From Ectocarpus siliculosus (taxonomy: Eukaryota; Sar; Phaeophyceae; Ectocarpales; Ectocarpaceae): DNA of 63,391 nt. Below are positions 1-12,000 of this stretch, one piece after another. The translations under genes were made by a program, and so were the position numbers. The notes beneath the pieces were generated by a model. The model made no database searches, was not told where the DNA came from, and worked only from the letters and a program-made list of their open reading frames with translations. The stretch lies in contig FN649750.1 in the NCBI GenBank assembly GCA_000310025.1, forward strand, positions 315,581-378,971, written 5' to 3'. How positions within the stretch are numbered: position 1 is the stretch's first letter; each line of letters begins with the position of its first letter.

Positions 1-177
1 GGATGTGGGGTACATGTACAACAATCGAGTTTTGAACATCGGTCTAAGGGAATGGATGCCATCTCTCCCACTCGTTACGGTACTCGCTACTGTCTGCTGG
101 GCTGGCTTGCGAGCGGGACAAATCAATAAATGCCTTCGTGGGAGCCAGAGGGAGAGCAAACATAAATAATTAAAACA

Positions 178-385
178 ATGAATTCATTGCTAATCTGTCT
201 CTGACTCTTTTCGATAGATAGAGATGGATTCGTGGTGTCATATTAAGAAAAAAAAAAAAAACAGATTGTGGAAATATGTACAGAGCCTTCGCTGACGCTA
301 TGGATTCATTGCTAATCTATCTTACACTCTTTTCGATAGATAGAGGTGGATTCGTTGGGTCATATCAAGAAAATAAAAAAACAGA
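178..385. repeat. Tandem duplication, about 122-bp period
   Basis: Two copies of a block that begins with an ATGRATTCATTGCTAATCT-type start, passes through CTCTTTTCGATAGATAGAG and ends in an A-rich run followed by ACAGA. The copies start at 178 and 300. They differ by scattered substitutions and by the length of the A-run, so the duplication is not recent. Confidence 0.8.
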
Positions 386-1390
386 CAAGAAACTTGACGT
401 GTGTGCCGCTTCCACACAGCAATGGATGTACAACGAACGGAAACAGCAACGAAAACACGAAAACTCTTGTCAGTCGACGTACGTACGTATGCATATGCGT
501 ATGCAATGTAGGTATGCGTAGTACGCATGCATACGTAGCTTGCCGGGTCTTATTTCCATCCACGAACAAAGCGCCCCTCGCAAAGAGGAAAAACCCAACT
601 TGAAAGAGGCGATGGGTGGGTGGGTCTTCGCCTTCGACGTCTCTTCTCGATACTGATCTGCCCGTCGCGTAAGGGTCGTTTTAAACTAAACGCTGTTTTG
701 CTTCCAAATTTCCGAATTTCCAAAATCTGACTTTGCAGATTTCTCTCATTAATATTCAATAATTTTTGGACGCAACTTGTGTTCCAAAATTAACCACTAA
801 AGACAGTATGTAGCAGTACGGAGTACGGAATTCGTATGTAAGCAACCGTTCCAGAATTTTCGGTGCCATCATCAAACTTTCCAAATTCCCCAAAAAAAAA
901 ATTCTCGGCCGCAAAAATTGAGGTTCTATACAAAAACGATCTACGGATTTGGAAATTGGAAGCGAAATTACGGCCCTAACCGGGCCTCTCTATCGGAGCG
1001 AGCGTAACTTATTATCAGCTTACGGTATTTTCTTGTGTGCAGGTGCGCTACTGCTGGGCACCAGCAGCGGGGAAACAAGGTGACGATGGGATGGTTGGCG
1101 AGCAAAAAACTTGCGAATACACTTCCCAGATCTGCATACAAGGAACGAAGCGGGGTGCTTGAGTACTGCTGTACATATGTGGTACAAGCAGTATATCATA
1201 TGTATACAATTGTATCAGGATCGTATCTTACAGGTGGACACGAAAAGGGGCAGCTGTTGTGTGCGAGAAAAATAAAAAGTAAAACGATGAGGGAAGAGGG
1301 GGAAGATCGATTGGCTCCGGGAAAAAAAAAGCAACTCCGAGTATATCTACGAGTGTCACACGTCCAAAAAGAAGCATAATTTTATACTTC

Positions 1391-1618
1391 GTATACCGTA
1401 TATGACACAAGATAACACACCCCCTGGACCGATTTTCAAAGCTCGATTACTCCACGACGAAGAGGATGCATAAACGAAACAATACATTTTCGAAAACCTC
1501 TCGACGAGACGGTTCCAACGCCGCCGTTTTCGGCGCTGTGACTCTTCCTGCTGTTGAGAAATCGATCTTTGAAAATCGGCCCAGGGGGTGTGTTATCTTG
1601 TGTCATATACGGTATACC
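1391..1618. mobile_element. MITE, long terminal inverted repeats, copy 1
   Basis: Foldback element of 228 bp. Its two arms of about 58 bp are reverse complements with only two mismatches, running inward from GTATACCGTATATGACAC through a CACACCCCCTGG core to a CGATTTTCAAAG block. The spacer carries no ORF. Related copies lie at 40819, 47305 and 49823. The size, long arms and lack of coding capacity fit a non-autonomous DNA transposon. I could not call a target-site duplication with confidence. Confidence 0.85.
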
Positions 1619-2115
1619 TGTACATCAGTACAGAGGAAGAGATCGAAAGGGCGTGTAAGTTGGGGATTGGTTGGTTGTCCGCAGCTTCTTGCCAACCATC
1701 AAACACCGATGTCAGTGCGAGCAAGCCCCCCGCTCCGATATGTTGATTGATCAAACGGTCGAGCTGGCTGTAAACTATTTTTATTTGAATAGTTGTGCGA
1801 AGAAAACATCAACACCTGTTGCAGCTCGTGCGTATCTAGGCACAAAAGAAGAAAGCATCGATCTCTGACAAGCTGCGACCTGTGCATTGTAGACCGCGCT
1901 AAAAGCCAAAGGGCGGCTTTTCCCCCGCACGGATGGGCCTAAACGGCCCCACCCATGCATAATCCCTTCGTACACCAACAAAACAACAGCAGTCGCAACC
2001 ATCCAAACCTACAAGAGCTGGTGTGGGGTGCAGCTGTTTTTCTCTACGATTTTTTATTGGTGTGGTGTGCGGAAAGACTTCGTGTGCGAACCATCCACCA
2101 CACATAACCAAAAAG

Positions 2116-2119
<4 letters not shown>

Positions 2120-2152
<33 letters not shown>

Positions 2153-2168
2153 CAGGAGCAGCAGCAGC
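2120..2168 (+). repeat. GCA/CAA microsatellite
   Basis: Impure run of GCA units with CAA interruptions. It makes poly-Ala, poly-Gln and poly-Ser shadow frames on both strands that should not be read as genes. Confidence 0.9.
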
Positions 2169-2185
2169 CAAAGGCGAGAATGACG

Positions 2186-2816
2186 CTACAATGCATAATA
2201 GGTATCTACGAGATGCGGGCTCTCGCCTGCTGTTCGGAATAACGGGTCAATTAGCGCCGGGATCATCACGCCCTGACCAAAAAAAAATCTCTCTGTTGTA
2301 TGTGTATGAAACCTTTGCGGCAAATCACAGCAGCAGGAAAACGGAAAGCGTTGGCCGGCCGAAAGATGATTGATTCCGAACGGCTTATCCACAACTCATG
2401 ATATATGATAAAATAATGTTATATAATCGAAAAGTCGGAGAACAGCAGTACGGACGTCAGCGCGACCAGAGAGAGAGAGAGAGAGTCGTCTGCTGCCGTA
2501 CGCAATTCGAGGCGCCGCAAAACCACGGACGACATTGCATGTGGTTCAGAGACCAGGAGAGAGATGAACGAAAAAAAATATTGAACGACAACAAGAGCGG
2601 GTTGGTGCGATGAGCGGGGGCGAGGGCAAAACAACAACAAACAACTCGGTCTCCGCCCACCTGCTTCTTGGTCACGTACGCAATCTGCACGTTGTTGACA
2701 CGGCCTTCGGTCAAGAAGGCATCCATGTCCGCCTTACTTCCCTTCACCGTGACCTTGGAGAGGATGTTTGGGGACGCAAGCCCCGACCCATCCTCCACGC
2801 TGCTAGAATTGCCCAT
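2186..2816 (-). CDS. Small two-exon protein with MGNSSS N terminus (hypothetical)
   Basis: I do not recognise the family. Proposed exons on the minus strand are 2816-2661 (156 nt) and 2272-2186 (87 nt including the stop), giving 80 aa. Exon 1 begins MGNSSSVEDGSG, with Gly2 and small polar residues that suit N-myristoylation, and ends ...YVTKKQ at a good donor (CAG followed by GTGGGC). Exon 2 follows a poly-T tract and TCAG, starts GVMIPALIDPLF and runs to a stop; phase 0 matches on both sides. A longer unspliced reading starting at 3020 also exists, but it lacks splicing and its N-terminal part looks like 5' UTR. The start is 536 bp from a candidate gene on the opposite strand. The role is unknown and any membrane anchoring is inference. 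Confidence 0.4.
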
Positions 2817-3352
2817 TATTAGATTGTCCCCTCCCTCCCGCACAGCTCGGCGGTCTTGTTTTTCGCGCTCTTCTTTCTCCCCGAGAGCACAGCTCTCTGC
2901 CCTCACGCCCTGCTCTCCTCTCGCACAGCGATCCCGCCCACGGTTGCAAGGCGGCAGACCGGCGGCGGCGCTGGCCAAGGAAGACAAGAGGGGTCTCTGC
3001 CTGATATATACGTTCAGCACGAAGAGATGATGAAGGCCCTCCTCATCGCAGAAGCATCTGCATCAGCGGAATGAAGATGGACTCACGTGCGACTCGATAC
3101 CCGCTCCTGTTGACCCCCCCCTACGACCCCCATCTCTTGTGCCCCCCTTATTCAGCCGTCAAGGCCAACAGCAAGCGTTGTTGTGATGTGGTTGACGCGC
3201 CAGGAGCGTCTGGTAAGTGAAGTCGGGTGGTGTGGAAATTTGCACGCACGGACGAACACGCACCACCTCGAAGGTCCACACTGTGCTTGGGTGGTGGGCG
3301 ATACCACGGAAGCTTGGGAGCAGCAGTAAGGCGTAAGAGACACGTTGACGTC
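2817..3352. promoter_or_regulatory. Candidate head-to-head promoter region
   Basis: Space between the divergent start codons of the 80-aa gene (minus) and the presequence exon (plus). It is pyrimidine-rich on the plus strand near 2820-2950 and near 3105-3150. No core promoter element is certain. The call depends on both flanking gene models, which are themselves weak. Confidence 0.25.
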
Positions 3353-3584
3353 ATGTACATGCGAACGGCATTCGCAAGGATAACGAGCGCTCGCCGGGCT
3401 GCCGCTGGGGCTGCTCGGGCGGCGATCGCCACGGCTCCTCCTCTCGCGAGGCCACCGCCATCGCCGTCAGACCGCTGCCTCACAGCAGCCGCCGGACTTC
3501 TTCTAGGTGGCTTCGCTGCGGTGGCGATTGATCAGCAAACCAGCGCACTTGCGGACGAGGATCCTGGGGCAACTCCTCCTCCAG
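3353..3584 (+). CDS. Candidate first exon with mitochondrial-type presequence
   Basis: The open frame starts MYMRTAFARITSARRAAAGA. It is rich in Arg, Ala and Ser with no acidic residues, as in mitochondrial transit peptides. A hydrophobic segment LTAAAGLLLGGFAAVAI follows, then an acidic, proline-rich tail ending at a consensus donor (CCAG followed by GTGAAT). Presequence plus membrane anchor suggests an inner-membrane or intermembrane-space protein. I could not find the following exons, so the family is unknown and this may be a fragment or a chance frame. A second in-frame ATG lies two codons in. Confidence 0.25.
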
Positions 3585-5849
3585 GTGAATGTTGTACATT
3601 GCACAGCAGCATTTGCTGCTGTTGACAGCAGTAGTCGGTATAGTGAGGTGAACGAGAACTTGCCTAACAAGATGTTTGTCGATTACGTGGAGGTGCAGAA
3701 CGACTCCTGTCGTTCTGCCTTCAGGACGCCATCTGATAATCTGTGATGTGATACGCATACTACATAAGACTCTTTGAAAAATGGATTTGAATTTTTTAGC
3801 ACCAGAGGGTGGACCGCAGAGAGTCCGGCAGGCGGGAAGACGCGTAGCTCTTGCTATTATAGGCAGCATCATGGTCTTGCAACGTACGGAGTATGCTTCC
3901 CGTACAAGCGCTCAAGTTTGTTTCTTTTACTAGGGTGTCGACCGCACAAACGACTGGCCAACGAAAGCCGACAATCTTAATCTTACAGCGGGACAAAGAA
4001 CAGCGCGGACACGATGATGTTTTCGTATGTACAGCAGTAGAAAACGCTACAATATGCGTACGTTTTCCGACGTAACATTGTGCGGCTCTTGGGAGACGAA
4101 GCTCTGCATGGAGTGAGTATGTGTAGCGCTCATGGTCCTTTCATTGCCGAACGCAGCTGCGAGGAGAGTCTCAAGCTCGATCGTGACAATGGGCATGTGG
4201 TTGTGACGAAATATGACCATGGGGGCGATCGCCAAGGCGTGCATGCGTAGTGCCAGTCCCATCATGTTCCGGTCTTTACGTATGGCCTTGGAAACGACCG
4301 AGATAGCATGTGCAGAACAGCAGTTGCACACATACGAAACATTTTCTGCATCGGCTTGAATAGCATGCAAGTACGTGAGACCAGATAAACCAGTTGTCCG
4401 AAACGGTAATCCGTCGATTGTCGCACTAAGCAGCGGTTGAGGCTTGTCCCCACAAGCATGTCAAGCGGTCTGTCTACCTCCGAACACCATCTTCGAACCA
4501 AGACAAACACACATTCCGCCATTTCCGCCTAAACTAAATTCAAGACGAACAGCCCACCGTCGGGGATTGACAAGAATAAATATCACTTTTACCGCACGGT
4601 TTGTAATTCCGTATTCCCCCCCTCGTTAACTCTGGGGTGGGGCAGGCGCCCTGCGGAAGTCGTCCACTTTCCCGGCTTGAACATCTCGATTGTCCGGGTT
4701 GAGTGCGGTCAACTCTCATTTGCGTCCAAAATTGTCATCTCCATTCCTCAGGTTGGTTTCTGCCCACAGTCGAAAGGGTCCCACCCGTTACTGTTGTGCC
4801 AGGGTTGGTTCTACATGCAGTGCCTGCACTGCAGAACTTGTCAGTCAAGGGCTTCAAGCTCAATATTATATTGTATCAAACATAAGCACCTTGAGCACCG
4901 TTGAGTGAGCCCGGTCAAGGACCCCTAGACTAAAACCAGAACAATATGGCGGCCTTTCGTGGCCCGAACGAGGAACCCAGCCTCAGCCAAAGTAGCTGTT
5001 GTTTAGGACGCTATCTGTAATCGAAGCGCGGGCTTTGGAATGCGCTCTCTCTTCGATAAGCTTTTCCGGCGTTGTTTTGCTCATGTCATCGATATTGAGC
5101 GGTGGAGCGCCGTGTTGGTAGGGCCACACCTCCGTTGAGAGAGCAGTTCTTGCTGATCTCGGCAATAGTCTTCCACGCTGAATCCAAGATAATGCGAGGC
5201 CAAGAAAATATTTATGAGGGTCATCTTGGAGTATTAAGTAATCGAACACGACCTTCCGGCTTTCGGAGTCCGTACTTGAGCGTCTCACCAGTAGAGGACA
5301 TCATGGAGCATCGACTTCACATGCGCGTTTCGGCACGCTCAAGATCTGTTGCTGGACCCGAAGAGTTCGCAAATCTGGGTCCATACCGTGGATCGCTTTA
5401 CACGCCGTCACAGGCCCAATCCCCCGACCGCGGTTACACAAGCAGCAGCTGTTTTTAGACCAGCATTCCGGGTGGTTTGGTCTGCGACGGCGTGTGTAGC
5501 TAGTGGATCGTGCACGGTATGGACCCAGAGATTGCGGGGTTTCTTTAGCGCAGCTGCAGCCCCAGCGGTAGATGTGGGGGTGCCCAACGCGCATGGCGTT
5601 GCTCTATGGCGTCCTCCTCTAGTTTAGATGTTGAAGATGGAACTTCGCAACGCAATGGCCGTATTCGAACACCGGCTGTGTCACCTGGTTTTGTCTTGGA
5701 ATTACACTGGTGGAATTTCTGTCTTGGTTCGAGAGTAGAAGTGTGTGAAGGTCGATCGACATAGTGATTCGCTGGTGGAGACAAGCCCCAACCGCCTCTC
5801 TGTGCCATAATGACGGTGCTACTTCTTCCGGGAGCGTGGCCGGCACCCT
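3585..5849. other. Region with no gene I can support
   Basis: Only short frames without motifs. One minus-strand frame from 5594 to 4983 is open for about 200 codons except for a single stop at 5301-5303; it could be a decayed coding exon, but I recognise no family in it. Downstream exons of the candidate gene at 3353 would have to lie here if that gene is real. Confidence 0.4.
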
Positions 5850-6345
5850 GACCGCACTGCCCCCCCCCAATCAATACACGGATACGCCGGGATTTCGTAT
5901 GGTATATCGCAACAACACGTAGGCACCACATTCCTCGGAAAAGATTACCAAGTACCAAGAAGTGGTACTTTTTGCGGCCACCCCGACCGCACCTATCCCC
6001 AATCAACACATGGGTATGCCGGGATATCTTTTGGAATACCGCACCACAACGCGCAGGCACCACATTCCACGGAAAAGATTACCAAGAAGTGGTACTTTTT
6101 GCGGCCACCCAGACCACATGTATCCCCAATCAACACACGGTTCTTCCGGGGTATCATATGGAATACCGCACGACAACACGCAGGCACCACAGTCCACGGA
6201 AAAGATGATCCAAGTATTTCTTGCTGCCACCCTGACCGCACATGTCCCCCCCTGCCCCCCCTCAATCAACACACGCTTTTTCCGCGATTTCATGTGGTAT
6301 ACCGCAACAGGCACCACCGTCCGCGGAGAGATGACCAAGAAGTGG
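5850..6345 (+). repeat. About 127-bp tandem array running into the PRPP synthetase start codon
   Basis: About four units, each with CCCAATCAACACA, a GGAATACCGCA-like block, GGCACCAC, and then ACCAAGAAGTGGTA followed by CTTTTTGCGGCC. The unit phase recurs near 5954, 6081, 6208 and 6334. The last unit contains the ATG at 6331 and the first codons of the gene: ATGACCAAGAAGTGG lies where the earlier units have ATTACCAAGAAGTGG. The array therefore looks like repeated copies of the promoter and start region. Confidence 0.8.
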
Positions 6346-7061
6346 TTTTTCTTCAAGGGAAAGCCGAGCACTGCCGAGGGAGTGGAACACCTGCGCATCT
6401 TCGGCGGTAGCGTCTATCCCGAGCTCAGCCAGGACGTGTGCAAGCTCCTCGGCATCGCGGAGGGGAAGATAAACCTGGGAAGGTGAAGTGGGGGTGTCGG
6501 AGGAAGATAGGTCGGCCTGGAGACGAGAGTGTACAGGATGGTGGTGTTTTCGTGCTCTAACGTTCGTTTCATTGATGACTGCCCATATTGTTTTTTGTGT
6601 AGGATTTCGGATGTTAATTTTCTTGTTTTCCCTGTAGTGCGTGTGCTGTGCTCTGCTCCTCTGCTGCACTTTCGGCTTCAAGAAGACCAACATATTCCAT
6701 CCAGAGGTGGCAACCCCGCATCGCCCGCCTGTGCTGCCGCAAAAGGTACGCTGATGGGGAGTGCAGCGTGACCATCGGAGAGACTGTCGTAGGAAAGGAC
6801 GTGTTCATCGTCAGCCCGACCCACTCGAACGACAGCCTGGTCGAGATGCTGCTAACGATAGCGGCAGCCCGAAGGTGCATTGATTATACATGGTGTCATG
6901 TGTTTGGACCCTTGTGGTGGTGTTCCCGATACATCGCGGTGTAGTGGATTTTTTTTTTTTGTTTCGTTCAAGAAAGGTGTCGGCATCGGCTGGACCGGTA
7001 CGGACATTAGAAGGAACCGAGCGGAGACCGGAACGTTTCTCAATGTGAAGAAAGCAACAGC

Positions 7062-7093
<32 letters not shown>

Positions 7094-9014
7094 CTCCCTC
7101 CATTCACTGTAAAGACTTCGACACATCCCGTTCGGCTGTGGTCATATCTCGAATGGGCAGTCTCTCTGTGTTTGTGTTTATGTTTCCTAACAAGTACAAC
7201 GACAACCGGGGGTCGCATTGCTGACGTCATCCATCACGCAGGTCGTCTGCCGAGCGCATCACGGCCGTGATTCCGTTCTACGGCTACTCGCGACAGGATC
7301 GGCGCTTTCGGAGAGAGCCCATCGCCGCCGCCGACGTGGCGCACATGCTGGAGGCGGCGGGAGTAGACCGCGTCATCACCATCGACCTTCACAGTGGACA
7401 AGTACAGGTGATGATGACGGAAATGCGGTCAGTCCACCACGGTACAGCAGGAGCCTAAAGCGAGGATGTTTACTTGGTTTTAGTAGGGTTTGCAGGGTTC
7501 GGGGTTAGGGATAGGGTTACGAAGCCCCTTTTCTCTATTTCACGGATGTAAACTTGGTTTTAGTAGGGGTTACGGGGTTCGGGGTTAGGGATAAGGCTAC
7601 GAAGCCCCTTTTCTCTATTTCACGGATGCAAACTTGGTTTTAGTAGGGTTTACGGGGTTCGGGGTTAGGGATAGGTTTACGAAGCGGAGCGGTCCCCGCA
7701 GAACGAGCGGGCGAACACCGTACGTGGCGTGAAGATACCACCACTCCTGGACAGATTTTTCGATTTTTCAAAGCTCCGGCCTTCTGCGGCAGAAACAGCA
7801 GTGACTGCTGTGCCGATAAATGTCGGCGTTACAACGCCCCGCCTCGTGATACGCTGTGCCTCGACTTTTTTGCTCTCCGGAGAACGCGCCTGGGGGGCTC
7901 CCTTGGGGGGTCTATTTATTTGTAACTCCTACCGGGGAAGTTGTAGCCACCCCACGTTACCTTTTCGGGATTGCTTTATTGAACTCCCCTGGGGGCGTTT
8001 ACTCCGTGCTACACGGAACCCCCCCCCCCCCCTCCCGCCAACAGGGATTTTTCAAGCCCACCACCCCAGTGGACCACCTAACGCCAATGGGGGTGGCAGC
8101 GGCGTACCTTGGGGAGCTCGTGACGGAGGAGCTCAAGGCCATGGCCATCGAAGACCGGGAAGGGAAAGGAGGAGCGGCCGGGACAGGTGGTGGCGCTGTG
8201 GCGAAACGATTAAGCCAGGCGAGGCCAGAGGAGCCAACGAGGATCGTCGTCGTTGCTCCGCAGGAGGGCCAGGTAACCCCCCCCCCCCCCCGTGGGATAG
8301 CCAGGAGAAGATGGTAGCTATTTTGGGGCATAGGAAGTAGGCCGAAAAGGCGGGAAGTGATGTCGACAGGATGGATGGGGCCAAAATATATTTATCGTTA
8401 ACTTTGGCGAAGACGAAGAAGGGAGGAATAATTGGCCATCGGCGATCCGTCCTGTGGGAACAAATGCTCCGTCCCCTCTCTCGAGGACGCGTGGTCAATG
8501 GTCTAACCGCTAAGGCATGCAAATCGGTGCAGGGCATCCTGCTCTCTGCGTCGACCGTGCTTGCGTGCTTTCAGACGGGGTGTTGTTGCCGTTGAGCAGC
8601 AGGAGGGCTAGGCGAGCCCTGCCTAACCTCGCTTGTCGAGATGACACCATGGGCCTCATCTAAACCAACGAACGGTGTGTGCTTGTCGTTGCACAGCGGC
8701 AGGCCAGGTGCTACTGCCAAGTTTCATCGATTGAGATGACTTGACACGGTTGTGCCCCACCGAAATCGCCGACACCAACACCATTAACATGAACAAGCGC
8801 AACAAAAGCGAGAACAGGTTCTACAACAACACCAACGCCAACAACTCCCAACAGTATGAACAGTCGCGACAATAACGAGGACAACAACAAGGAGATCAAC
8901 AATTACAACAATAACGAGAACAACCACGACAGCAGCAGACCAGAACGAACGAGCTTCATAGCTACACACCAACAACTCCAGCAGCATAAACAGGGGCAAC
9001 AACGACTAGAACAA

Positions 9015-9045
<31 letters not shown>

Positions 9046-12000
9046 AAGACCTATGACAAAACAAAAACAAGACGAACAACAAAACGACGCGCAGGTGGGA
9101 AGGGCGAACGCGTTCAAGAGCCGGATAGAGCAGTACGTGGAAACTGAGACTAACCCGATAGGACTGGCGTTCATCGCCCGCAGCAGCACCAAGAAGGAGG
9201 ACGAGGAAGAGGAGGTGCACAAGCACTGCATCGGGGATGTCAAAGGGTGAGTTGAGACGCTCCGGCAGGGTTATCGCCGGCTCTTCTTTCATTTGGATGT
9301 TCTGGCCAAGGTGAGCACGAAATATATTGCTATTGCGTCCCCATAACTGAAAACAAAAAAAAAAGCACACCCAACCAGTTGCCTGGGTCCTCACACATGT
9401 GGGGAGAAGCTACCGCGCATACCTCGAACACGTGGCATACGGCACGAAAAGAGGGCTCACCTTTTTTATCGCTCAGTAGGGGCCCTCGCGGTTGACGTAC
9501 TTGATGTTGCTGGGGGTGGTGGTGGTGGCGTAAATGTTTTTCGTTCCATTTTGTGGTTGCTTGTGTCGCCATTGTCGTCGATGCTGGTGCTGGTGTTGAA
9601 GCTTGTGCTGTTGTTTCCGATGCTGGTGGTGCTGGTGTTCGTGTTGTTGTTGGTGTAGCTGCTGAAGACACCGACAAGGCATCATGCAAGGCCAGGATAG
9701 GATAGGACGCGCCCTTGCACTGCCGAACGTATTGCTACCCCCATCCGTCTCGATCTATATATCGATAGGGTAGGAAATACGATTTTGATCCACCTTTGAC
9801 AAAGTAGGAACGAACGATTGGCCCGGTCCCGTGGGAACAAGACTCCGAATCACTAGCAGAAAGCATAGTCAATGGCTCAAAAACCGCTAGGCATGCAAAA
9901 CATGAGTACACCGCCCCCTCCCTCAAGGTAGCGGAAAAGGGCAAAGCACGAGCAGGGAAGCTGCACCCAATACTCGCAAACCGGCACCTCGATACACGCA
10001 TCAAATTGACGGTTTTGAAGAGCGCAATCGTACCGCCGCTAGAGTACGCCAGAGAAGCATGGGAAGGAAATAAGAAGGTAGTGAAAGAACTCGAGGCGGC
10101 GCAGATGAAAGCGGCGAAAATCATCCTAGGATGCTCCAAGCGCACAAGTAATGCAGCCGTCAGGGCAGAATTGGGGATCCAATCCCTACGGTCGGGAAGA
10201 GGCGCAAGGAAGCTGACATGGCAGTATCGCATGTGCGGGATGGGAGAGGAGAGGTTGCAGAGAATAGTATGGGAGGCGAAGTGGGCAAACAAAAAGAGGG
10301 GTAGACAACCCACGGAATGGGTCAAGGTTGTAGAGGACGTATGGAAGGGGTTAGACATCGACGAAGATGAAACGCTGGAAACGGAGGGTCTACAGGGGTT
10401 CAAGGAGAAGATATCTGTTGCTTGTGCCGAGAGAGAAGAACATAATCTAAGGAAAGAAACCAAGGATAAGGAGGGTCTAGAAGTGTACGGAATGTTGAAA
10501 GAAGGAATAGGGTTCAAGGATTACCTACATGGACCAATGGATGCAGGGACAAAGCTTAAGGTCAAATTCAGGACCGGGGACATAGGCCTTCGAGAACGCC
10601 GACGAAGACATAGGACGGTAGACGACGAAGACGACAAGTTCAAATGTGGTTGCGGCTTCGAATGCGAAGACCGTGTTCATGTAGTGGCGGATTGTCCGTG
10701 GTACGGAGAGGAGAGGGAAGTGTACATGACTGAGCTGGGAAAAATACAAGGGATGTACAGGGAGATGCTTGAGGCATAGAATAGAGAGGAGAGGACGGTA
10801 GCTGTACTGGGGAGTAGGAAGTGGTTTGAAAAGGCGGGAAGGGATATCGTTAGGATGACAGACTAGGGAAGACATTTTTGAGCCACCTTTGGCAAAGTAG
10901 TAAGGAACGATTGGCCATCGGTAACCGGTCCTGTGGGAACAATGCTCCGTCCTCTCGAGGACGCGTGGTCAATGGTCTAACCGCTAAGGCATGCAAAACA
11001 TAAGAGTACGCCCCCCCCGCCCCCCCCCCCCCTTNNNNNNNNNNNNNNNNNNNNNNNNNNNNNNNNNNNNNNNNNNNNNNNNNNNNNNNNNNNNNNNNNN
11101 NNNNNNNNNNNNNNNNNNNNNNNNNNNNNNNNNNCCCCCCCCCCCCCCCCCCCCCCATCCCTCCAACCCGAGTGCGGCATTACCTAAGACGCGTTCCAAT
11201 GGTTCCAAACATTCCAATAAACATTTTAGCCTTTTTACAATTCTATTTGATGTTTCCAAGAACGACTTCGTCCTTTAGCTTTGTGAGTGAATCTTCCTTT
11301 TGGCTATATATTTAAAATTTATTTATTTGCTACGAACCTCGAATGCTCATTCAAAGCTTTTTAATGATAGGAGCTTGCTTAATCAAGCCAACTGATAACG
11401 TAGGTTTCATCTTTGTCTCGAACACCAGCTTCCACTCACCCCCCCCTCCCCTCCCTAAAATCAGGGCGTTGTGCATAATCGTGGACGACATGGTTGACAC
11501 GGGAGGGACACTCGACAACGCCGTGCGATTGCTGAAGGGGGCCGGAGCTAGGAAAATCCTGGCGTTCGCGACGCACGGCAGGTTCTCCGGCGGGGGAGAG
11601 GCGCGGTGCGCCGAGATACCGGGCCTGGATTGCCTTGTCATCTGCAACACGCTGCCTCATAGGTACGCGGCGCTCGTGAAGGGCGGCTACAAGAAGCTGT
11701 TGTGTGATTCCACCAGTCCGCGAGACTTTCCAATCGACGTAAACAGACGCGACACCCTGTCCTTAGGTACCTTGGCGTCTTGCCTCTCGCGATCTGATTG
11801 CCCGATATTTTGGTGGTTGTGATTCCCATGGAATCTTGAAGGTTGAGCGGCGAACGAGCCATCACTATGAATATGCACACGAGGTGTTTGTTGAGGAATT
11901 GGCTGATTTTTCTGGTGTTTTCGGTCTTGGTGCGGTTCATGTTGGAGAAAGTGTGTGTCTTGCTTGTAGTGTATCGCAATTTGTGTTTTGGTGCTTTATT

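Larger units (their letters stand above)
1..2185. other. Intergenic, repeat-rich left edge
   Basis: I see no convincing coding exon here. It holds a 122-bp tandem duplication near 178-385, an imperfect inverted repeat rich in TACGTATGCAT around 478-538, an AT-rich stretch near 690-970, a MITE at 1391-1618 and a GCA run near 2120-2168. Open frames are short and have no recognisable motif or splice context. Confidence 0.6.

Noticed and set aside
2457-3020. 187-codon minus-strand ORF as a single-exon gene
   Set aside because: Its 5' part is Arg-rich low-complexity sequence and its 3' part runs through a strong donor. The spliced 80-aa model explains the MGNSSS start better.
5545-6398. Minus-strand frames of 90-172 codons
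   Set aside because: They read the 127-bp tandem array in antisense and repeat the same peptide words.
9735-10517. 260-codon minus-strand open frame
   Set aside because: It lies antisense to the LINE ORF, which carries the recognisable post-RT and zinc-knuckle motifs; this frame has none.
10940-11000. tRNA-like words in the LINE tail (GGTCTAACCGCTAAGGCATGC)
   Set aside because: Repeated in all LINE copies and lacking a B box at the right distance in either orientation.
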